A DNA stretch of 64,000 bases from Entomohabitans teleogrylli (GTDB taxonomy: Bacteria > Pseudomonadota > Gammaproteobacteria > Enterobacterales > Enterobacteriaceae). Shown piece after piece: positions 37,723 to 46,551 of the stretch (the first letter of the stretch is position 1; the number at the start of each line of letters is the position of its first letter). The notes beneath the pieces were generated by a model, which saw only the letters and a list, made by a program, of their open reading frames with translations, was not told the origin of the DNA and did not search any database. The position numbers were made by a program, and so were the translations under genes. The stretch spans positions 112,143 through 176,142 of the forward strand of contig NZ_LLXO01000015.1 of assembly GCF_001484765.1 (NCBI RefSeq), read 5' to 3'.

Positions 37723-37936
37723 TCTACCGCCGGCAGTCGGGGTTTCTGGCTGCTGGCGTTGTTGTACTGTGGAGAGTTTTCGTTCGATGACTGCTGTGGT
37801 TCGACCCGGTGAGTGGCTATATGTTTGCCTTGAGGACGCGGCGTTTTCAGCCGGCGTGGCAGGGCTATCTGCCGATTAGTGAGGATAATGCCTGATCACG
37901 GCGTCATTACCGCAGGCGGAGCAGAATATGAAAGAT
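37723..37936. other. gss downstream spacer with possible gene remnant
   Basis: 214 bases. On the plus strand 37791-37895 is open for 34 codons, encoding 'LLWFDPVSGYMFALRTRRF' and more up to a stop, but it has no start codon or ribosome site and is preceded by an in-frame stop. It may be the 3' remnant of a lost gene; I cannot identify it. Confidence 0.35.
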
Positions 37937-37962
37937 CAGGCCCTGCTGTTACGCAGGGCCTG
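37937..37962. terminator. Terminator between gss and the hydrolase
   Basis: A 9-bp stem CAGGCCCTG (37937-37945) / CAGGGCCTG (37954-37962) lies between convergent genes. The plus-strand side is followed by AATGTTT, so termination strength is moderate. Confidence 0.6.
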
Positions 37963-37967
37963 AATGT

Positions 37968-38798
37968 TTAGCCGCGAATAAACGCCAGCAGATCGCTGTT
38001 GATCTGGTCTTTATGGGTGCTGCAGATACCGTGCGAGCCGCCTTTATAAACCTTGCTGCTGACATTCGGCAGCAGTTTGATCGCCGCTTCGCTGGAGGAT
38101 ACCGGCGGAACAATCTGGTCGTCGTCGCCGTAGATAACCAGCGTCGGGATGGTCATTTTCTTCAGGTCTTCGCGCTGATCTGTTTCCGAGAAAGCTTTAA
38201 CGCAATCATAGAGCGCTTTTACAGAGCCCTGCATTCCCTGCAGCCAGAAACTGGCTTTCAGCCCTTCAGAAACCTGGGCTTCCGGACGGTTAAAACCGTA
38301 AAAGGCATCCGATAAGGTTTTGAAAAATTCTGAACGATCATTTTTGACCCCAAAGCGGATGCTGTCGAAGATTTCGCGCGGCAGGCCATGAGGATTAAAA
38401 TCGGTTTCGATCATCAGCGGAGGAACCGCGCCAATCAGTACCGCTTTCGCCACCCGGGAGGTGCCATGACGGCCAATATAGCGAGCGACTTCGCCACCGC
38501 CGGTAGAATGGCCGACATGTACCGCATCTTTCAGATCCAGATACGCGGTTAATTCTGCCAGGTCATCTGCGTACTGGTCCATATTGTGGCCGTTCCACGG
38601 CTGGGAGGAGCGGCCATGGCCGCGGCGGTCATGGGCGATAACCCGATAGCCTTTGTCTGCCAGATACAGCATCTGATCTTCGAACGCATCAGAAGAAAGA
38701 GGCCAGCCGTGGCTGAAAACAACAGGCTGGCCTTCACCCCAGTCCTTATAAAACAGTTGAGTGCCATCCTGGAGTTGCAGGAAATTTGAATTATTCAC
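37968..38798 (-). CDS. Alpha/beta hydrolase, non-haem chloroperoxidase/arylesterase type
   Basis: 276 residues. The family order is intact: oxyanion region '[12 protein letters not shown]' (28-39), nucleophile Ser98 in 'VGHSTGGGE', catalytic Asp in '[12 protein letters not shown]' (about 226-237) and His in '[12 protein letters not shown]' (near 255). There is no signal peptide, so it is probably cytosolic. These cofactor-free enzymes hydrolyse esters and can use peracids for halogenation in vitro; the true substrate is unknown. It is a single gene with an inverted repeat just upstream. Confidence 0.88.
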   Translation of the reverse strand: MNNSNFLQLQDGTQLFYKDWGEGQPVVFSHGWPLSSDAFEDQMLYLADKGYRVIAHDRRGHGRSSQPWNGHNMDQYADDLAELTAYLDLKDAVHVGHSTGGGEVARYIGRHGTSRVAKAVLIGAVPPLMIETDFNPHGLPREIFDSIRFGVKNDRSEFFKTLSDAFYGFNRPEAQVSEGLKASFWLQGMQGSVKALYDCVKAFSETDQREDLKKMTIPTLVIYGDDDQIVPPVSSSEAAIKLLPNVSSKVYKGGSHGICSTHKDQINSDLLAFIRG

Positions 38799-38822
38799 GA
38801 TGTGTCTCCTTGCGGAATGTCA

Positions 38823-38850
38823 ATAGCCCGTAGTCTATTTATTGGGCTAT
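38823..38850. promoter_or_regulatory. Inverted repeat upstream of the hydrolase
   Basis: ATAGCCC (38823-38829) and GGGCTAT (38844-38850) form a perfect 7-bp inverted repeat with a 14-base spacer, centres 21 bp apart, starting 25 bp upstream of the start codon. It could be an operator or a leader hairpin. Confidence 0.4.
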
Positions 38851-39144
38851 CACATTGTTTTATTTGAACTGTTTTTTACCGGAAAGCTGTTTCTCCGGCT
38901 GAAACCAGTAAAGCATCCGGATATGAATATTGGTATATATATTTGATTATTGTGGATATTATGGTTTTATATTCTATTGATTAGGTATTTTCCGGACATT
39001 AATAATGGAAGTTAACTTTTAATATCATTCATTATTTTTTTATCTGTTCTCTGCGGGCGGATGAGCAGCGTGTCAGCGTAAGTTACGGGGAGGGACTAAA
39101 CGACCGGGATGAATAAGCAGCCAGCTTTGTCACTGCGGCAGCAT

Positions 39145-39171
39145 AAAAAAGCCCGCACAAGGTTGGCGGGC
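39145..39171 (-). terminator. Rho-independent terminator, minus strand
   Basis: The stem GCCCGC (39151-39156) / GCGGGC (39166-39171), read on the minus strand, ends in TTTTTTATG. It is about 180 bases past the FUSC stop and is its likely terminator. Confidence 0.7.
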
Positions 39172-39350
39172 AAAATGAATACACATCAATCTGGATGGAA
39201 AACCACTTGGTTATCAAACCATATTTAGCACAGCAGATGAATCGCCAGACAAGAAAATCAGAATTTCTGTGGATTTATCGCGCCGGGTGCGGGTAAGCGG
39301 CGGGAAAATATTTCACGTTAAGAAGGGCGCCGGTAGCGGCGCCCGCACGA

Positions 39351-41264
39351 TTAAAAGCGCGACAGCGCGCGGAGGCTTGCCTGTAACTGCTCATGCAACT
39401 GTGGTCGATGACGAAAAGCGTTTGCTGCCATCCGGAGGTTGCGCCTGGCTTTTTCCGGTGAGTGGGTAAATTCGCTCAGCCGCTTCAGTGTGACCAGCGC
39501 TCTCTGTTTGTGAATACCTGGCATATCAGGTTCATCGCTGACCTGGCGCAGTGCAATGATCGTCTGACCAAGGGTGAGTACCGCCAGACTCAGGGTCAGG
39601 GCGGAATCCGTGGTGTCACCGATTAACTGGGTCTGGCGAATCAGGCGCATAACCCGGTGATTAAGTCTGGCGCGCCACACTCGTTGCTTTGCCGCCGCCT
39701 GCTCATCGAGCGCCATATCCTGTAATTCACTGAGCATTTGTTGTTGCAGGCGCAGTTTGCGGCGGCGCGAATCAACCGGAAAGATGGTTTTAAACGCCAG
39801 AAAGGCCACCAGTGGACCGGTTACCACCGCCAGCGCGTTAATTGCCGACTGCCCGTAGTGGATTGTCAGCGGCCAGACCGGCTGACAAAGCAGCAGGAAG
39901 ATCATGTTGTAATCCATGGCGCCGATCATGGTACGTCGGTTCGCGAAGGGGATCACCCCCAGCACAATAAACGGCATCATCATCAACACCTGGCAAAATG
40001 CATTACCCGCCAGCGGCCAGACAAACCAGTTACAGACCAGCGACGCCACGGCGCCTACACACTGCCAGAGAAAGATATTCGCCATGACAAAAGCCGGGTT
40101 TTCAAAGGTTGAAAACAGACTAATCATCACCGATGTGCCCAGCATGATATATGGCCAGATTGTCCAGCCGGTGGCCACCCAGGCCAGTCCTGGAAGCAGC
40201 AGAATAATAAAGGTGCGGATAAACGCCTGGCGGGCGCTGACCCAGTCGCGGTGCATTAACAGATGGTTACGCGACAGCGGCGGCGTCAGCGCTTTACCGT
40301 AAGCAGCGAATTTCTGCTTTGCTTTCAGGGTATCCGCCAGCGCTTTCAGGACGCTGGCCAGTTCCGGCAGGGCGCTGGCCAGAATTGCCGCCTGGTGGAG
40401 CCGGGTGATGATTTCCCGGGCCGGTGCGCCGCTGTCGTAATGGTGCGCAGTACTTTCCAGCAGCGCGGCGATGTCCTGGCGGCGCAACGGGTGCTGGTGA
40501 TGTTCTGCCCAAAGCAGAGCGCTGACCTCCGCGGCAAGCAGGGCGCGTAGCGTACGGGTCGCCTGGTGAGTACGCAGGGAGCCCGCCTGGCTCTGTAGCC
40601 CCTCTTCAATCGCGGCGATTTCCAGCAGCAGTCGATGGGCGCTGGTTTCTGGCGGATGTTGCGCCACCGTGGCGGCAAGCAGACGCAGTACCTGGCTGTA
40701 GCTGGCGCGGACCCGGTCGGTCAGAATGTCATCGTCATCGCGGGTGAAAAGCAGGCCGACCAGCAGCGCGACCCCTACACCCACCAGCGCGGTCAGCGTT
40801 CTGTCGGCTCCTAATTGCAGTATATCGCTGGACTGGGCGCGGCTGAGCAGGACCACCATGGAGGCGGTGTAGCCCGCCAGCAGAGTGCCGTAGGCAATCA
40901 ATCCATGCAACAAATTACCCACCCAGGTGGTCAGCCCAACCCAGAAGGCGATCCCGATAACCATCAGCAGAGGATGATCGCCGGCGCCGACGACCAGCAA
41001 CAGGCCAAACAGGGAGCCAATCAGCGTGCCGATGGTGCGAAAAAAACTTTTTTCGATCAACATGCCGCGCACCGGCTGGGACGCCGCCCAGACGGTCATT
41101 GCCGCCCACTGAGGATGTTCGAGTCGGAAAAGCCAGGCGATAAGCAGCGCCAGGCAAGAAGCCAGCGCGGTACGCAGGCCAAAGCCCAGCCGGGGGAGAT
41201 CAAATCCTGTATAGACCAGCCAGTCTTTCATGGCGCCGGGAGAGAACAGCATCACACGCATCAT
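39351..41264 (-). CDS. FUSC-family (AaeB/fusaric acid resistance type) efflux protein
   Basis: 637-residue inner-membrane protein. Two hydrophobic blocks (about 20-175 with 'FGLRTALASCLALLIAWLF' and 'GYTASMVVLL', and 345-480) flank a helical soluble domain, as in PF04632 efflux pumps such as AaeB. 'EHPQWAAMTVWAASQPVRG' is the family signature. AaeB-type proteins normally sit beside a membrane fusion protein (AaeA); none is adjacent here. It is only distantly related to yccS at 18540. Probable exporter of aromatic or weak acids; the substrate is inferred. Confidence 0.87.
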   Translation of the reverse strand: MMRVMLFSPGAMKDWLVYTGFDLPRLGFGLRTALASCLALLIAWLFRLEHPQWAAMTVWAASQPVRGMLIEKSFFRTIGTLIGSLFGLLLVVGAGDHPLLMVIGIAFWVGLTTWVGNLLHGLIAYGTLLAGYTASMVVLLSRAQSSDILQLGADRTLTALVGVGVALLVGLLFTRDDDDILTDRVRASYSQVLRLLAATVAQHPPETSAHRLLLEIAAIEEGLQSQAGSLRTHQATRTLRALLAAEVSALLWAEHHQHPLRRQDIAALLESTAHHYDSGAPAREIITRLHQAAILASALPELASVLKALADTLKAKQKFAAYGKALTPPLSRNHLLMHRDWVSARQAFIRTFIILLLPGLAWVATGWTIWPYIMLGTSVMISLFSTFENPAFVMANIFLWQCVGAVASLVCNWFVWPLAGNAFCQVLMMMPFIVLGVIPFANRRTMIGAMDYNMIFLLLCQPVWPLTIHYGQSAINALAVVTGPLVAFLAFKTIFPVDSRRRKLRLQQQMLSELQDMALDEQAAAKQRVWRARLNHRVMRLIRQTQLIGDTTDSALTLSLAVLTLGQTIIALRQVSDEPDMPGIHKQRALVTLKRLSEFTHSPEKARRNLRMAANAFRHRPQLHEQLQASLRALSRF

Positions 41265-41477
41265 CCCTGATTATTGAGTGAGAGTGGAGAGTCATACGGC
41301 AACGGGCGTGAGTTTTCATGGCATAAATTGCTATTTGCCGTTTCGGTAATGGAAAACGGATGTCGCATAAGAAAAAGTCCTGTTTTGCGAGCCACATTAC
41401 TCTGCCAGTATGAAACTTTCTGCCACACTGCTAAATGATTTTGTTGGACATCACATAAATAATAAGGGGAATCAGCA

Positions 41478-42722
41478 ATGAAAAAAACATCACTGGCGCT
41501 GGCGCTTTCTGTTTCGCTTATTGCGCCAGCGCTCGCCCAGGCGGAAACCTCTGCGGAAGGCTATACCCTACAGCAAGTTCTACTGATGAGTCGCCATAAC
41601 CTGCGGGCGCCGCTGGCGAATAATGGTAGTGTGCTGGAACAATCCACGGCCAAAGCATGGCCGCAATGGGATGTACCGGGCGGCCAGTTGACCACCCGCG
41701 GCGGGGTTCTGGAAGTGTACATGGGACACTACATGCGCGAATGGCTGGCTCAGCAGGGGCTGGTGACCAGCGGCGAATGCCCGCCGGCAGAGACGGTGTA
41801 TGCATATGCCAATAGCCTGCAGCGTACCGTCGCGACAGCACAGTTTTTCGTGACTGGCGCCTTTCCGGGTTGTGATGTCCCGGTTCATCATCAGGAAAAG
41901 ATGGGGACCATGGACCCAACCTTTAACCCGGTGATTACCAATAGCGCTCCGGCCTTTGGCGAGCAGGCGCTACAAGCGATGGAGGCTCAACGCCAGCATT
42001 ATGCGCTGATCGACAGCTATAAGTTGCTCGAAGAGATGGTCGGTTTTCAGGATTCCCCGTCCTGCAAAGAGAAAAACGTCTGCGATCTGGCGCAGGGCAA
42101 AGATACTTTTAGCGCGCAGCCCGGCAAGGAGCCTGGCGTCTCCGGGCCGCTGAAAGTGGGTAACTCGCTGGTGGACGCGTTCACCCTGCAATACTACGAA
42201 GGCTTCCCGCTCGATCAGGTCGCCTGGGGACAGATCAAGACTGACAGCCAGTGGCGGGTATTATCACAGTTGAAAAATGGCTATCAGGATACGCTGTTTA
42301 CCTCCCCGCAAGTGGCGCGCAACGTGGCCGCGCCGCTGGTGAAATACATCAACAATGCGCTGGTGACCGGAGCGGGTAAAGGGCCGAAGGTGACGTTGCT
42401 GGTGGGGCATGACTCCAACATCGCTTCACTGCTGACCGCTCTGGATTTTGATGATTATCAGTTGCCCGGCCAGTATGAAAGAACGCCGATCGGCGGCAAG
42501 ATTGTTTTTGAGCGCTGGCACGATACGAAAGGCAACCGCGATCTGTTCAAAGTGGAGTATGTCTACCAGAGCAGCGAACAACTGCGTAATGTCGAAACGC
42601 TGACGCTGGAGAATCCGCCGCAGCGAGTCACGTTGAGTTTGAAAGGCTGCCCGGTGGATAGCCAGGGCTTCTGCCCGGCGGACAAATTTGCCGAGGTGTT
42701 CAGTCAGGCGCTGGGGCAGTAA
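41478..42722 (+). CDS. agp: Agp, periplasmic glucose-1-phosphatase
   Basis: Histidine acid phosphatase that releases glucose from glucose-1-phosphate in the periplasm, also with phytase-like activity. 414 residues (E. coli 413). The signal peptide '[22 protein letters not shown]' ends at residue 22. The catalytic motif R-H-N-x-R (39-43) has the family Asn in place of Gly, and 'LVGHDSN' near 311 holds the proton donor. Several cysteines for disulfides remain. AAGGGG precedes the ATG. Confidence 0.96.
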   Translation: MKKTSLALALSVSLIAPALAQAETSAEGYTLQQVLLMSRHNLRAPLANNGSVLEQSTAKAWPQWDVPGGQLTTRGGVLEVYMGHYMREWLAQQGLVTSGECPPAETVYAYANSLQRTVATAQFFVTGAFPGCDVPVHHQEKMGTMDPTFNPVITNSAPAFGEQALQAMEAQRQHYALIDSYKLLEEMVGFQDSPSCKEKNVCDLAQGKDTFSAQPGKEPGVSGPLKVGNSLVDAFTLQYYEGFPLDQVAWGQIKTDSQWRVLSQLKNGYQDTLFTSPQVARNVAAPLVKYINNALVTGAGKGPKVTLLVGHDSNIASLLTALDFDDYQLPGQYERTPIGGKIVFERWHDTKGNRDLFKVEYVYQSSEQLRNVETLTLENPPQRVTLSLKGCPVDSQGFCPADKFAEVFSQALGQ

Positions 42723-42745
42723 CGGTCAGTTATTCAGAATCATAA

Positions 42746-42772
42746 AAATGCCCCCGATGGATCGGGGGCAGC
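42746..42772 (-). terminator. Terminator of yccJ-wrbA
   Basis: A 10-bp stem TGCCCCCGAT (42749-42758) / ATCGGGGGCA (42761-42770). On the minus strand it is followed by TTTTTATG. It may also act for agp on the other side. Confidence 0.8.
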
Positions 42773-42789
42773 ATAGAGTGGGAGAACAT

Positions 42790-43017
42790 TCAGACGTTTT
42801 TACGTTCGATGGTTTGCTCGCCCCAGAAGAGCGAATCTTTATCGGTTTTATTAAAGGCGCGGACGAGGACCTCATCGCTGCCTTCTTCCCAGATTTGCTC
42901 GGCCCGTTTTTCATCGTACTTCGCAACCTCGAAGATCGCCTCGGCGATTTCCAGCGAGGTATTGCGTAAACTTGCCCATTCTGCGACGTGATGCGCTTTT
43001 GACTCTTGACTTGGCAT
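42790..43017 (-). CDS. yccJ: YccJ, small conserved protein
   Basis: 75 residues, function unknown, cosynthesised with WrbA in E. coli under stationary-phase control. '[24 protein letters not shown]' and '[11 protein letters not shown]'-type sequence (here [10 protein letters not shown]) are conserved. Acidic and soluble. It lies 21 bases downstream of wrbA. Confidence 0.93.
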   Translation of the reverse strand: MPSQESKAHHVAEWASLRNTSLEIAEAIFEVAKYDEKRAEQIWEEGSDEVLVRAFNKTDKDSLFWGEQTIERKNV

Positions 43018-43038
43018 GCTCTCCTCCTGTGAAGATAC

Positions 43039-43635
43039 TTAGCCTTTTAATTTTACAGCCAGACCGGCAACATACTCTCCCTGGTAACGGGCGATCGACA
43101 GCTCTTCCTGGCTTGGCTGGCGTGAACCGTCTCCGCCGGCAATAGTGGTGGCGCCGTAAGGCGTGCCGCCGCGTACCTGTGAAATATCAAACAATTCCTG
43201 AGCGGCATAGCCGATGGGCACGATCACCATCCCATGATGTGCGAGTGTAGTCCATGTGGAGGTGATCGTCTGTTCCTGACCGCCGCCGGTACCGGTGGAG
43301 CTGAATACGCTGGCGAGTTTGCCGTACAGCGCGCCGGAGGCCCACAGGCCGCCTGTCTGATCGAGGAAGGTCCGCATCTGGCCGGACATATTGCCGAAAC
43401 GAGTGGGGGTGCCAAAAATAATGGCATCATAGTCGGCCAGTTCCTGGGGGGTGGCGAGCGGGGCATTCTGCGCTTTGCCGCCGGCTTTTTCGAAGGCCTG
43501 CGGGTTCATGGTTTCGGGGACGCGTTTAACGGTGACTTCCGCGCCGTTGACTTTTTTAGCCCCTTCCGCTACCGCGTGGGCCATGGTTTCGATATGTCCA
43601 TACATGGAATAGTAGAGCACTAAAACTTTTGCCAT
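43039..43635 (-). CDS. wrbA: WrbA, NAD(P)H:quinone oxidoreductase
   Basis: FMN-binding flavodoxin-like enzyme that reduces quinones by two electrons, guarding against redox cycling. 198 residues (E. coli 198). The FMN loop '[15 protein letters not shown]' (8-22), '[21 protein letters not shown]' (about 75-95) and '[11 protein letters not shown]' (about 111-121) are the typical flavin-contact segments. Stationary-phase (RpoS) control is known in E. coli. Confidence 0.97.
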   Translation of the reverse strand: MAKVLVLYYSMYGHIETMAHAVAEGAKKVNGAEVTVKRVPETMNPQAFEKAGGKAQNAPLATPQELADYDAIIFGTPTRFGNMSGQMRTFLDQTGGLWASGALYGKLASVFSSTGTGGGQEQTITSTWTTLAHHGMVIVPIGYAAQELFDISQVRGGTPYGATTIAGGDGSRQPSQEELSIARYQGEYVAGLAVKLKG

Positions 43636-44156
43636 CTCGCTTCACTCCTCATTGGAATAACAAGGTAGCGGTTTTCGCTACGTCTGTGCACACAAAGTCA
43701 TTCAGGGCCGATCGCGGACCGGGGAACCTCCGTCGGTGCAGCCAGGGCGCGGCCCGCGGCAATCCCTCGGGGATGAACGGGGTTATGAATCGCCCGCCAG
43801 CAAGCTGCCAGAAGGATTACGTGTAAATAAAGATATGCCACCCACATCAGAGTGCCAACCTGAGTTGCATTTCATTGATTTATCGCAACTGCTCTGTAGC
43901 ATCAGGTCACATTTTTTTGAGCTTTGATTTTCTCAATTAATAAGAAAAACTTATGCTTTTCTGGTGGCCAGACGGCGCTGTTTTGCCGGGGTTATATTAC
44001 AGAATATTACTAAATGTCCAATATTGATGGCGTATGAACTATGCTTTTATCTACGCGACAGGCAGATGTAGTGGAACGGTCTGTCGCCAGGTAAAAGTTA
44101 GCCCTTTTATCGAATGCAGTATGATGTCTAATCATTCACTTATCCGGAGGTCAACA
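43636..44156. other. wrbA-ymdF divergent spacer
   Basis: 521 bases between two RpoS-type stress genes. Short open frames on the plus strand (43629-43927, 44034 onward) have no recognisable content. Both promoters must lie here; I did not find a decisive motif. Confidence 0.55.
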
Positions 44157-44330
44157 ATGGCAAACCATCGTGGTGGTTCAGGTAATTTTGCTGAGGACCG
44201 TGAAAGAGCATCAGAAGCAGGTCGTAAAGGTGGAAAGGCCAGTGGCGGAAACTTCAAAAACGATCCGCAACGCGCCTCGGAAGCCGGGCAAAAAGGGGGA
44301 AAAAGCAGCCACGGCGGCGGACATAAGTAG
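44157..44330 (+). CDS. ymdF: YmdF, KGG-motif stress protein
   Basis: 57-residue glycine-rich, hydrophilic protein with two copies of the stress-induced KGG motif: 'ASEAGRKGGKASGGNF' and 'ASEAGQKGGKSSHGG'. Close to E. coli YmdF and to one repeat unit of GsiB. The start at 44157 follows GGAGG; the frame is open upstream but not conserved. Probably induced in stationary phase; molecular role unknown. Confidence 0.93.
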   Translation: MANHRGGSGNFAEDRERASEAGRKGGKASGGNFKNDPQRASEAGQKGGKSSHGGGHK

Positions 44331-44389
44331 TTCATATTGTCGCCAGTCATGATATCTGCGTAACCGGATGCCGCAGCTATCTTTCCCCG

Positions 44390-44418
44390 GCCGCCGGATT
44401 TTCCGGCGGCTTTATTTT
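44390..44418 (+). terminator. Terminator after ymdF
   Basis: A 9-bp stem GCCGCCGGA (44390-44398) / TCCGGCGGC (44402-44410) with a TTT loop, then TTTATTTT. Confidence 0.88.
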
Positions 44419-44482
44419 ACCCCTTATCTTGCCGTAGCCGGCACGCTTAAGCACACTACAGGCCGATCATTTCTTCGTTCAG

Positions 44483-45412
44483 GTGCCGGCAATGACTCCC
44501 GCTCGTTCAGGATTTAAGTTTTCCGTAAAGCCTCAGGAAGCCATCCTGATGCTGATAACCATGTTCTGGGGCGGAACGTTTCTCGCGGTACAGTATGCGG
44601 TGACCCTCAGCGGTCCCCTGTTTTTTGTCGGCCTGCGCTTTGCTGCCGCGGCATTGGCGGTAGGCATCATTTCATTGCGCACCCTGCGCGGCGTTACCTG
44701 GCTGGAAATCAAGGCCGGGGTGGCGATTGGTTTGTCAATTGCTGTCGGCTATAGCCTGCAAACCTGGGGGCTGCAGTTTATCCCCAGCAGCAAGTCGGCT
44801 TTTATTACCGCCATGTATGTACCGCTTGTTCCCTTGCTGCAGTGGCTATGCCTGGGGCGTATGCCGGGGATGATGTCGTGGTTCGGGGTAGCGCTGGCGT
44901 TTACCGGGCTGATTTTTCTGGCTGGTCCTCAGGGGGCGACGTTCAACCTCGGGCAGGGGGAACTGATTACGCTTATCAGCGCGGTAGCGATTGCCGCGGA
45001 GATCATTCTTATCAGCGCCTGGGCGGGGCAGGTAGACGTCCGGCGCGTTACGATTATTCAACTGGCGACTGCCTCCCTGGTTTCATTTATGGCGATGATG
45101 CCGGCGGGGGAGTCGATACCTGAGTTTACCCCCGGACTGCTGGTAGTGGCGCTGGGGCTGGGACTTTTCAGCGCCATTATCCAGGCAACGATGAACTGGG
45201 CGCAGCGCAGCGTCTCCCCGACCCGGGCGACGGTCATCTACACCGGGGAACCGGTATGGGCGGGCATCTTCGGGCGCATTGCCGGGGAACGCCTTCCGGC
45301 GCTGGCTATTTTCGGCGCCGCGCTGATTGTGCTGGGAGTGTTGGTCAGCGAGTTAAAGCTGAAGAAACGCGCAACCGCAACCCCACAGGCTTCCGATTCC
45401 GCGGAATCGTGA
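44483..45412 (+). CDS. DMT-superfamily (EamA) transporter
   Basis: 309-residue inner-membrane protein with about ten hydrophobic helices and two EamA repeats ('MFWGGTFLAVQYAV' near 28 and 'AIAAEIILISAW' near 168, with the second-repeat end 'RATVIYTGEPVWAGIFG' near 253). Such proteins export amino acids or metabolites; the substrate is unknown. It lies between ymdF and rutR, exactly where E. coli carries the seven-gene rut operon. rutR follows 47 bases later on the same strand, so they may be cotranscribed. Confidence 0.85.
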   Translation: MPAMTPARSGFKFSVKPQEAILMLITMFWGGTFLAVQYAVTLSGPLFFVGLRFAAAALAVGIISLRTLRGVTWLEIKAGVAIGLSIAVGYSLQTWGLQFIPSSKSAFITAMYVPLVPLLQWLCLGRMPGMMSWFGVALAFTGLIFLAGPQGATFNLGQGELITLISAVAIAAEIILISAWAGQVDVRRVTIIQLATASLVSFMAMMPAGESIPEFTPGLLVVALGLGLFSAIIQATMNWAQRSVSPTRATVIYTGEPVWAGIFGRIAGERLPALAIFGAALIVLGVLVSELKLKKRATATPQASDSAES

Positions 45413-45459
45413 CTAATATGTTAGCTATATCCGCAACTTAGTGAGCTCAGGGGAGCCAA

Positions 45460-46098
45460 ATGGATGCAGCAGCAGTGAAAAAGACCGGTCGACGGTCGCA
45501 GGCGGTGGCCGCTAAAAAGCAGGCGATTCTGGTGGCCGGGCTGGCGCTGTTTTCACAGTACGGATTGCATGGCGCAACCCTCGAACAGGTCGCCGAGCGC
45601 GCCGGGGTATCGAAAACCAATCTGCTGTACTATTTTCCTTCGAAAGAAGCGCTGTATGTTGCGGTGCTGAAGCAGATCCTCGATATCTGGCTGGCTCCGC
45701 TACGTGCCTTTCGGGCTGATTTACAGCCGCTGGCGGCGATCGGCGAGTATATTCGTCTCAAGATGGAGGTGTCGCGGGATCACCCGCAGGCTTCAAAACT
45801 GTTCTGCCAGGAGATGCTTCAGGGAGCGCCGCTGTTGATGGCTGAACTGAGCGGCGATTTAAAACAACTGGTGGATGATAAGTCAGCGATTATCGCCGGC
45901 TGGGTTGCTGCCGGGAAGCTGGCGCCGGTCGATCCGCACCATCTGATCTTTATGGTCTGGGCGTCAACCCAGCACTACGCCGATTTTGCCACCCAGATTG
46001 AAGCGGTGACCGGTAAAACGCTCCAGGATGAAGCCTTCTTTGGCTGCGCGGTGGACAATGTCCAGCGTATGATCCTCGAAGGCATCCGTGCTAAATAG
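45460..46098 (+). CDS. rutR: RutR, TetR-family regulator of pyrimidine metabolism
   Basis: Uracil- and thymine-sensing repressor; in E. coli it controls the rut operon, carAB and others. 212 residues with helix-turn-helix 'TLEQVAERAGVSKTNLLYYFPSKEALY' region (about 45-70, given as its two ends) and a TetR_C domain. 'YYFPSKEALYVAVLKQILDIW' is almost the same as E. coli. The rut genes themselves are missing here, so the regulon must differ. I see no TTGACCA-TGGTCAA box in the two gaps beside it. Confidence 0.92.
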   Translation: MDAAAVKKTGRRSQAVAAKKQAILVAGLALFSQYGLHGATLEQVAERAGVSKTNLLYYFPSKEALYVAVLKQILDIWLAPLRAFRADLQPLAAIGEYIRLKMEVSRDHPQASKLFCQEMLQGAPLLMAELSGDLKQLVDDKSAIIAGWVAAGKLAPVDPHHLIFMVWASTQHYADFATQIEAVTGKTLQDEAFFGCAVDNVQRMILEGIRAK

Positions 46099-46101
46099 TG
46101 C

Positions 46102-46494
46102 TTACTGGCCCCGCAGCGGGCAGCTTAAATCGCCTTCATCGCATTCCATCAGTGATTCCAGATAGGCATTGCGATCGCGGGTTTTATCGGCCATGCACTG
46201 GCTGTTGACCATTTCCTGAATACTCCCGCCACTGCTGGCTGAGCTGAGAAAAGCGCAGTCGGCGTCGCGTAGCTCAATCCAGCTATTCTGGGCTTTTTTC
46301 AGTAGCGCGCGCTGGGATTCACTGGCCCGGGAAAGAGCATTCTGATAAGTCGAATTCAACTCCTGGTCAGCTTTTTGGTACTCGGCGGCGGCGCAGGTAG
46401 TCAGTTCCGTCTGGCTGGCCGCATTATCGCACTCGCTGGCTAAGGCGGTGCCGGAAAACAGCAGACCAGCAAAAAGAAAATAAACAGGTTTCAT
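46102..46494 (-). CDS. LprI-like (DUF1311) secreted protein
   Basis: 130 residues with a Sec signal peptide 'MKPVYFLFAGLLFSGTALA' cleaved before 'SECDN'. The mature part has the DUF1311 pattern 'CDNAASQTELTTCAAAEY' and 'AQNSWIELRDADC', with six cysteines likely paired in disulfides. The family includes the lysozyme inhibitor LprI, so a periplasmic inhibitor or envelope role is possible. It is convergent with rutR, with stops three bases apart, and lies beyond the putA terminator. Confidence 0.8.
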   Translation of the reverse strand: MKPVYFLFAGLLFSGTALASECDNAASQTELTTCAAAEYQKADQELNSTYQNALSRASESQRALLKKAQNSWIELRDADCAFLSSASSGGSIQEMVNSQCMADKTRDRNAYLESLMECDEGDLSCPLRGQ

Positions 46495-46510
46495 GCGAGT
46501 TCCTTAAACA

Positions 46511-46536
46511 AGAAAGGCCCCGGACAGGGGCCTTGT
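46511..46536 (-). terminator. Terminator after putA
   Basis: An 8-bp stem AAGGCCCC (46514-46521) / GGGGCCTT (46527-46534). On the minus strand it is followed by TCTTGTTT, 18 bases past the putA stop. Confidence 0.8.
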
Positions 46537-46551
46537 TAGGTTAACGGAGCC

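Larger units (their letters stand above)
38799..39350. other. Gene-free spacer between hydrolase and FUSC gene
   Basis: 552 bases with no defensible open frame. It contains the inverted repeat at 38823-38850, AT-rich promoter-like sequence near 38850-39050, and two hairpins on the FUSC side (39151-39171 and 39325-39344). Confidence 0.6.

Noticed and set aside
43629..43927. Small plus-strand frames upstream of ymdF
   Set aside because: No conserved sequence and they lie over the wrbA promoter region.
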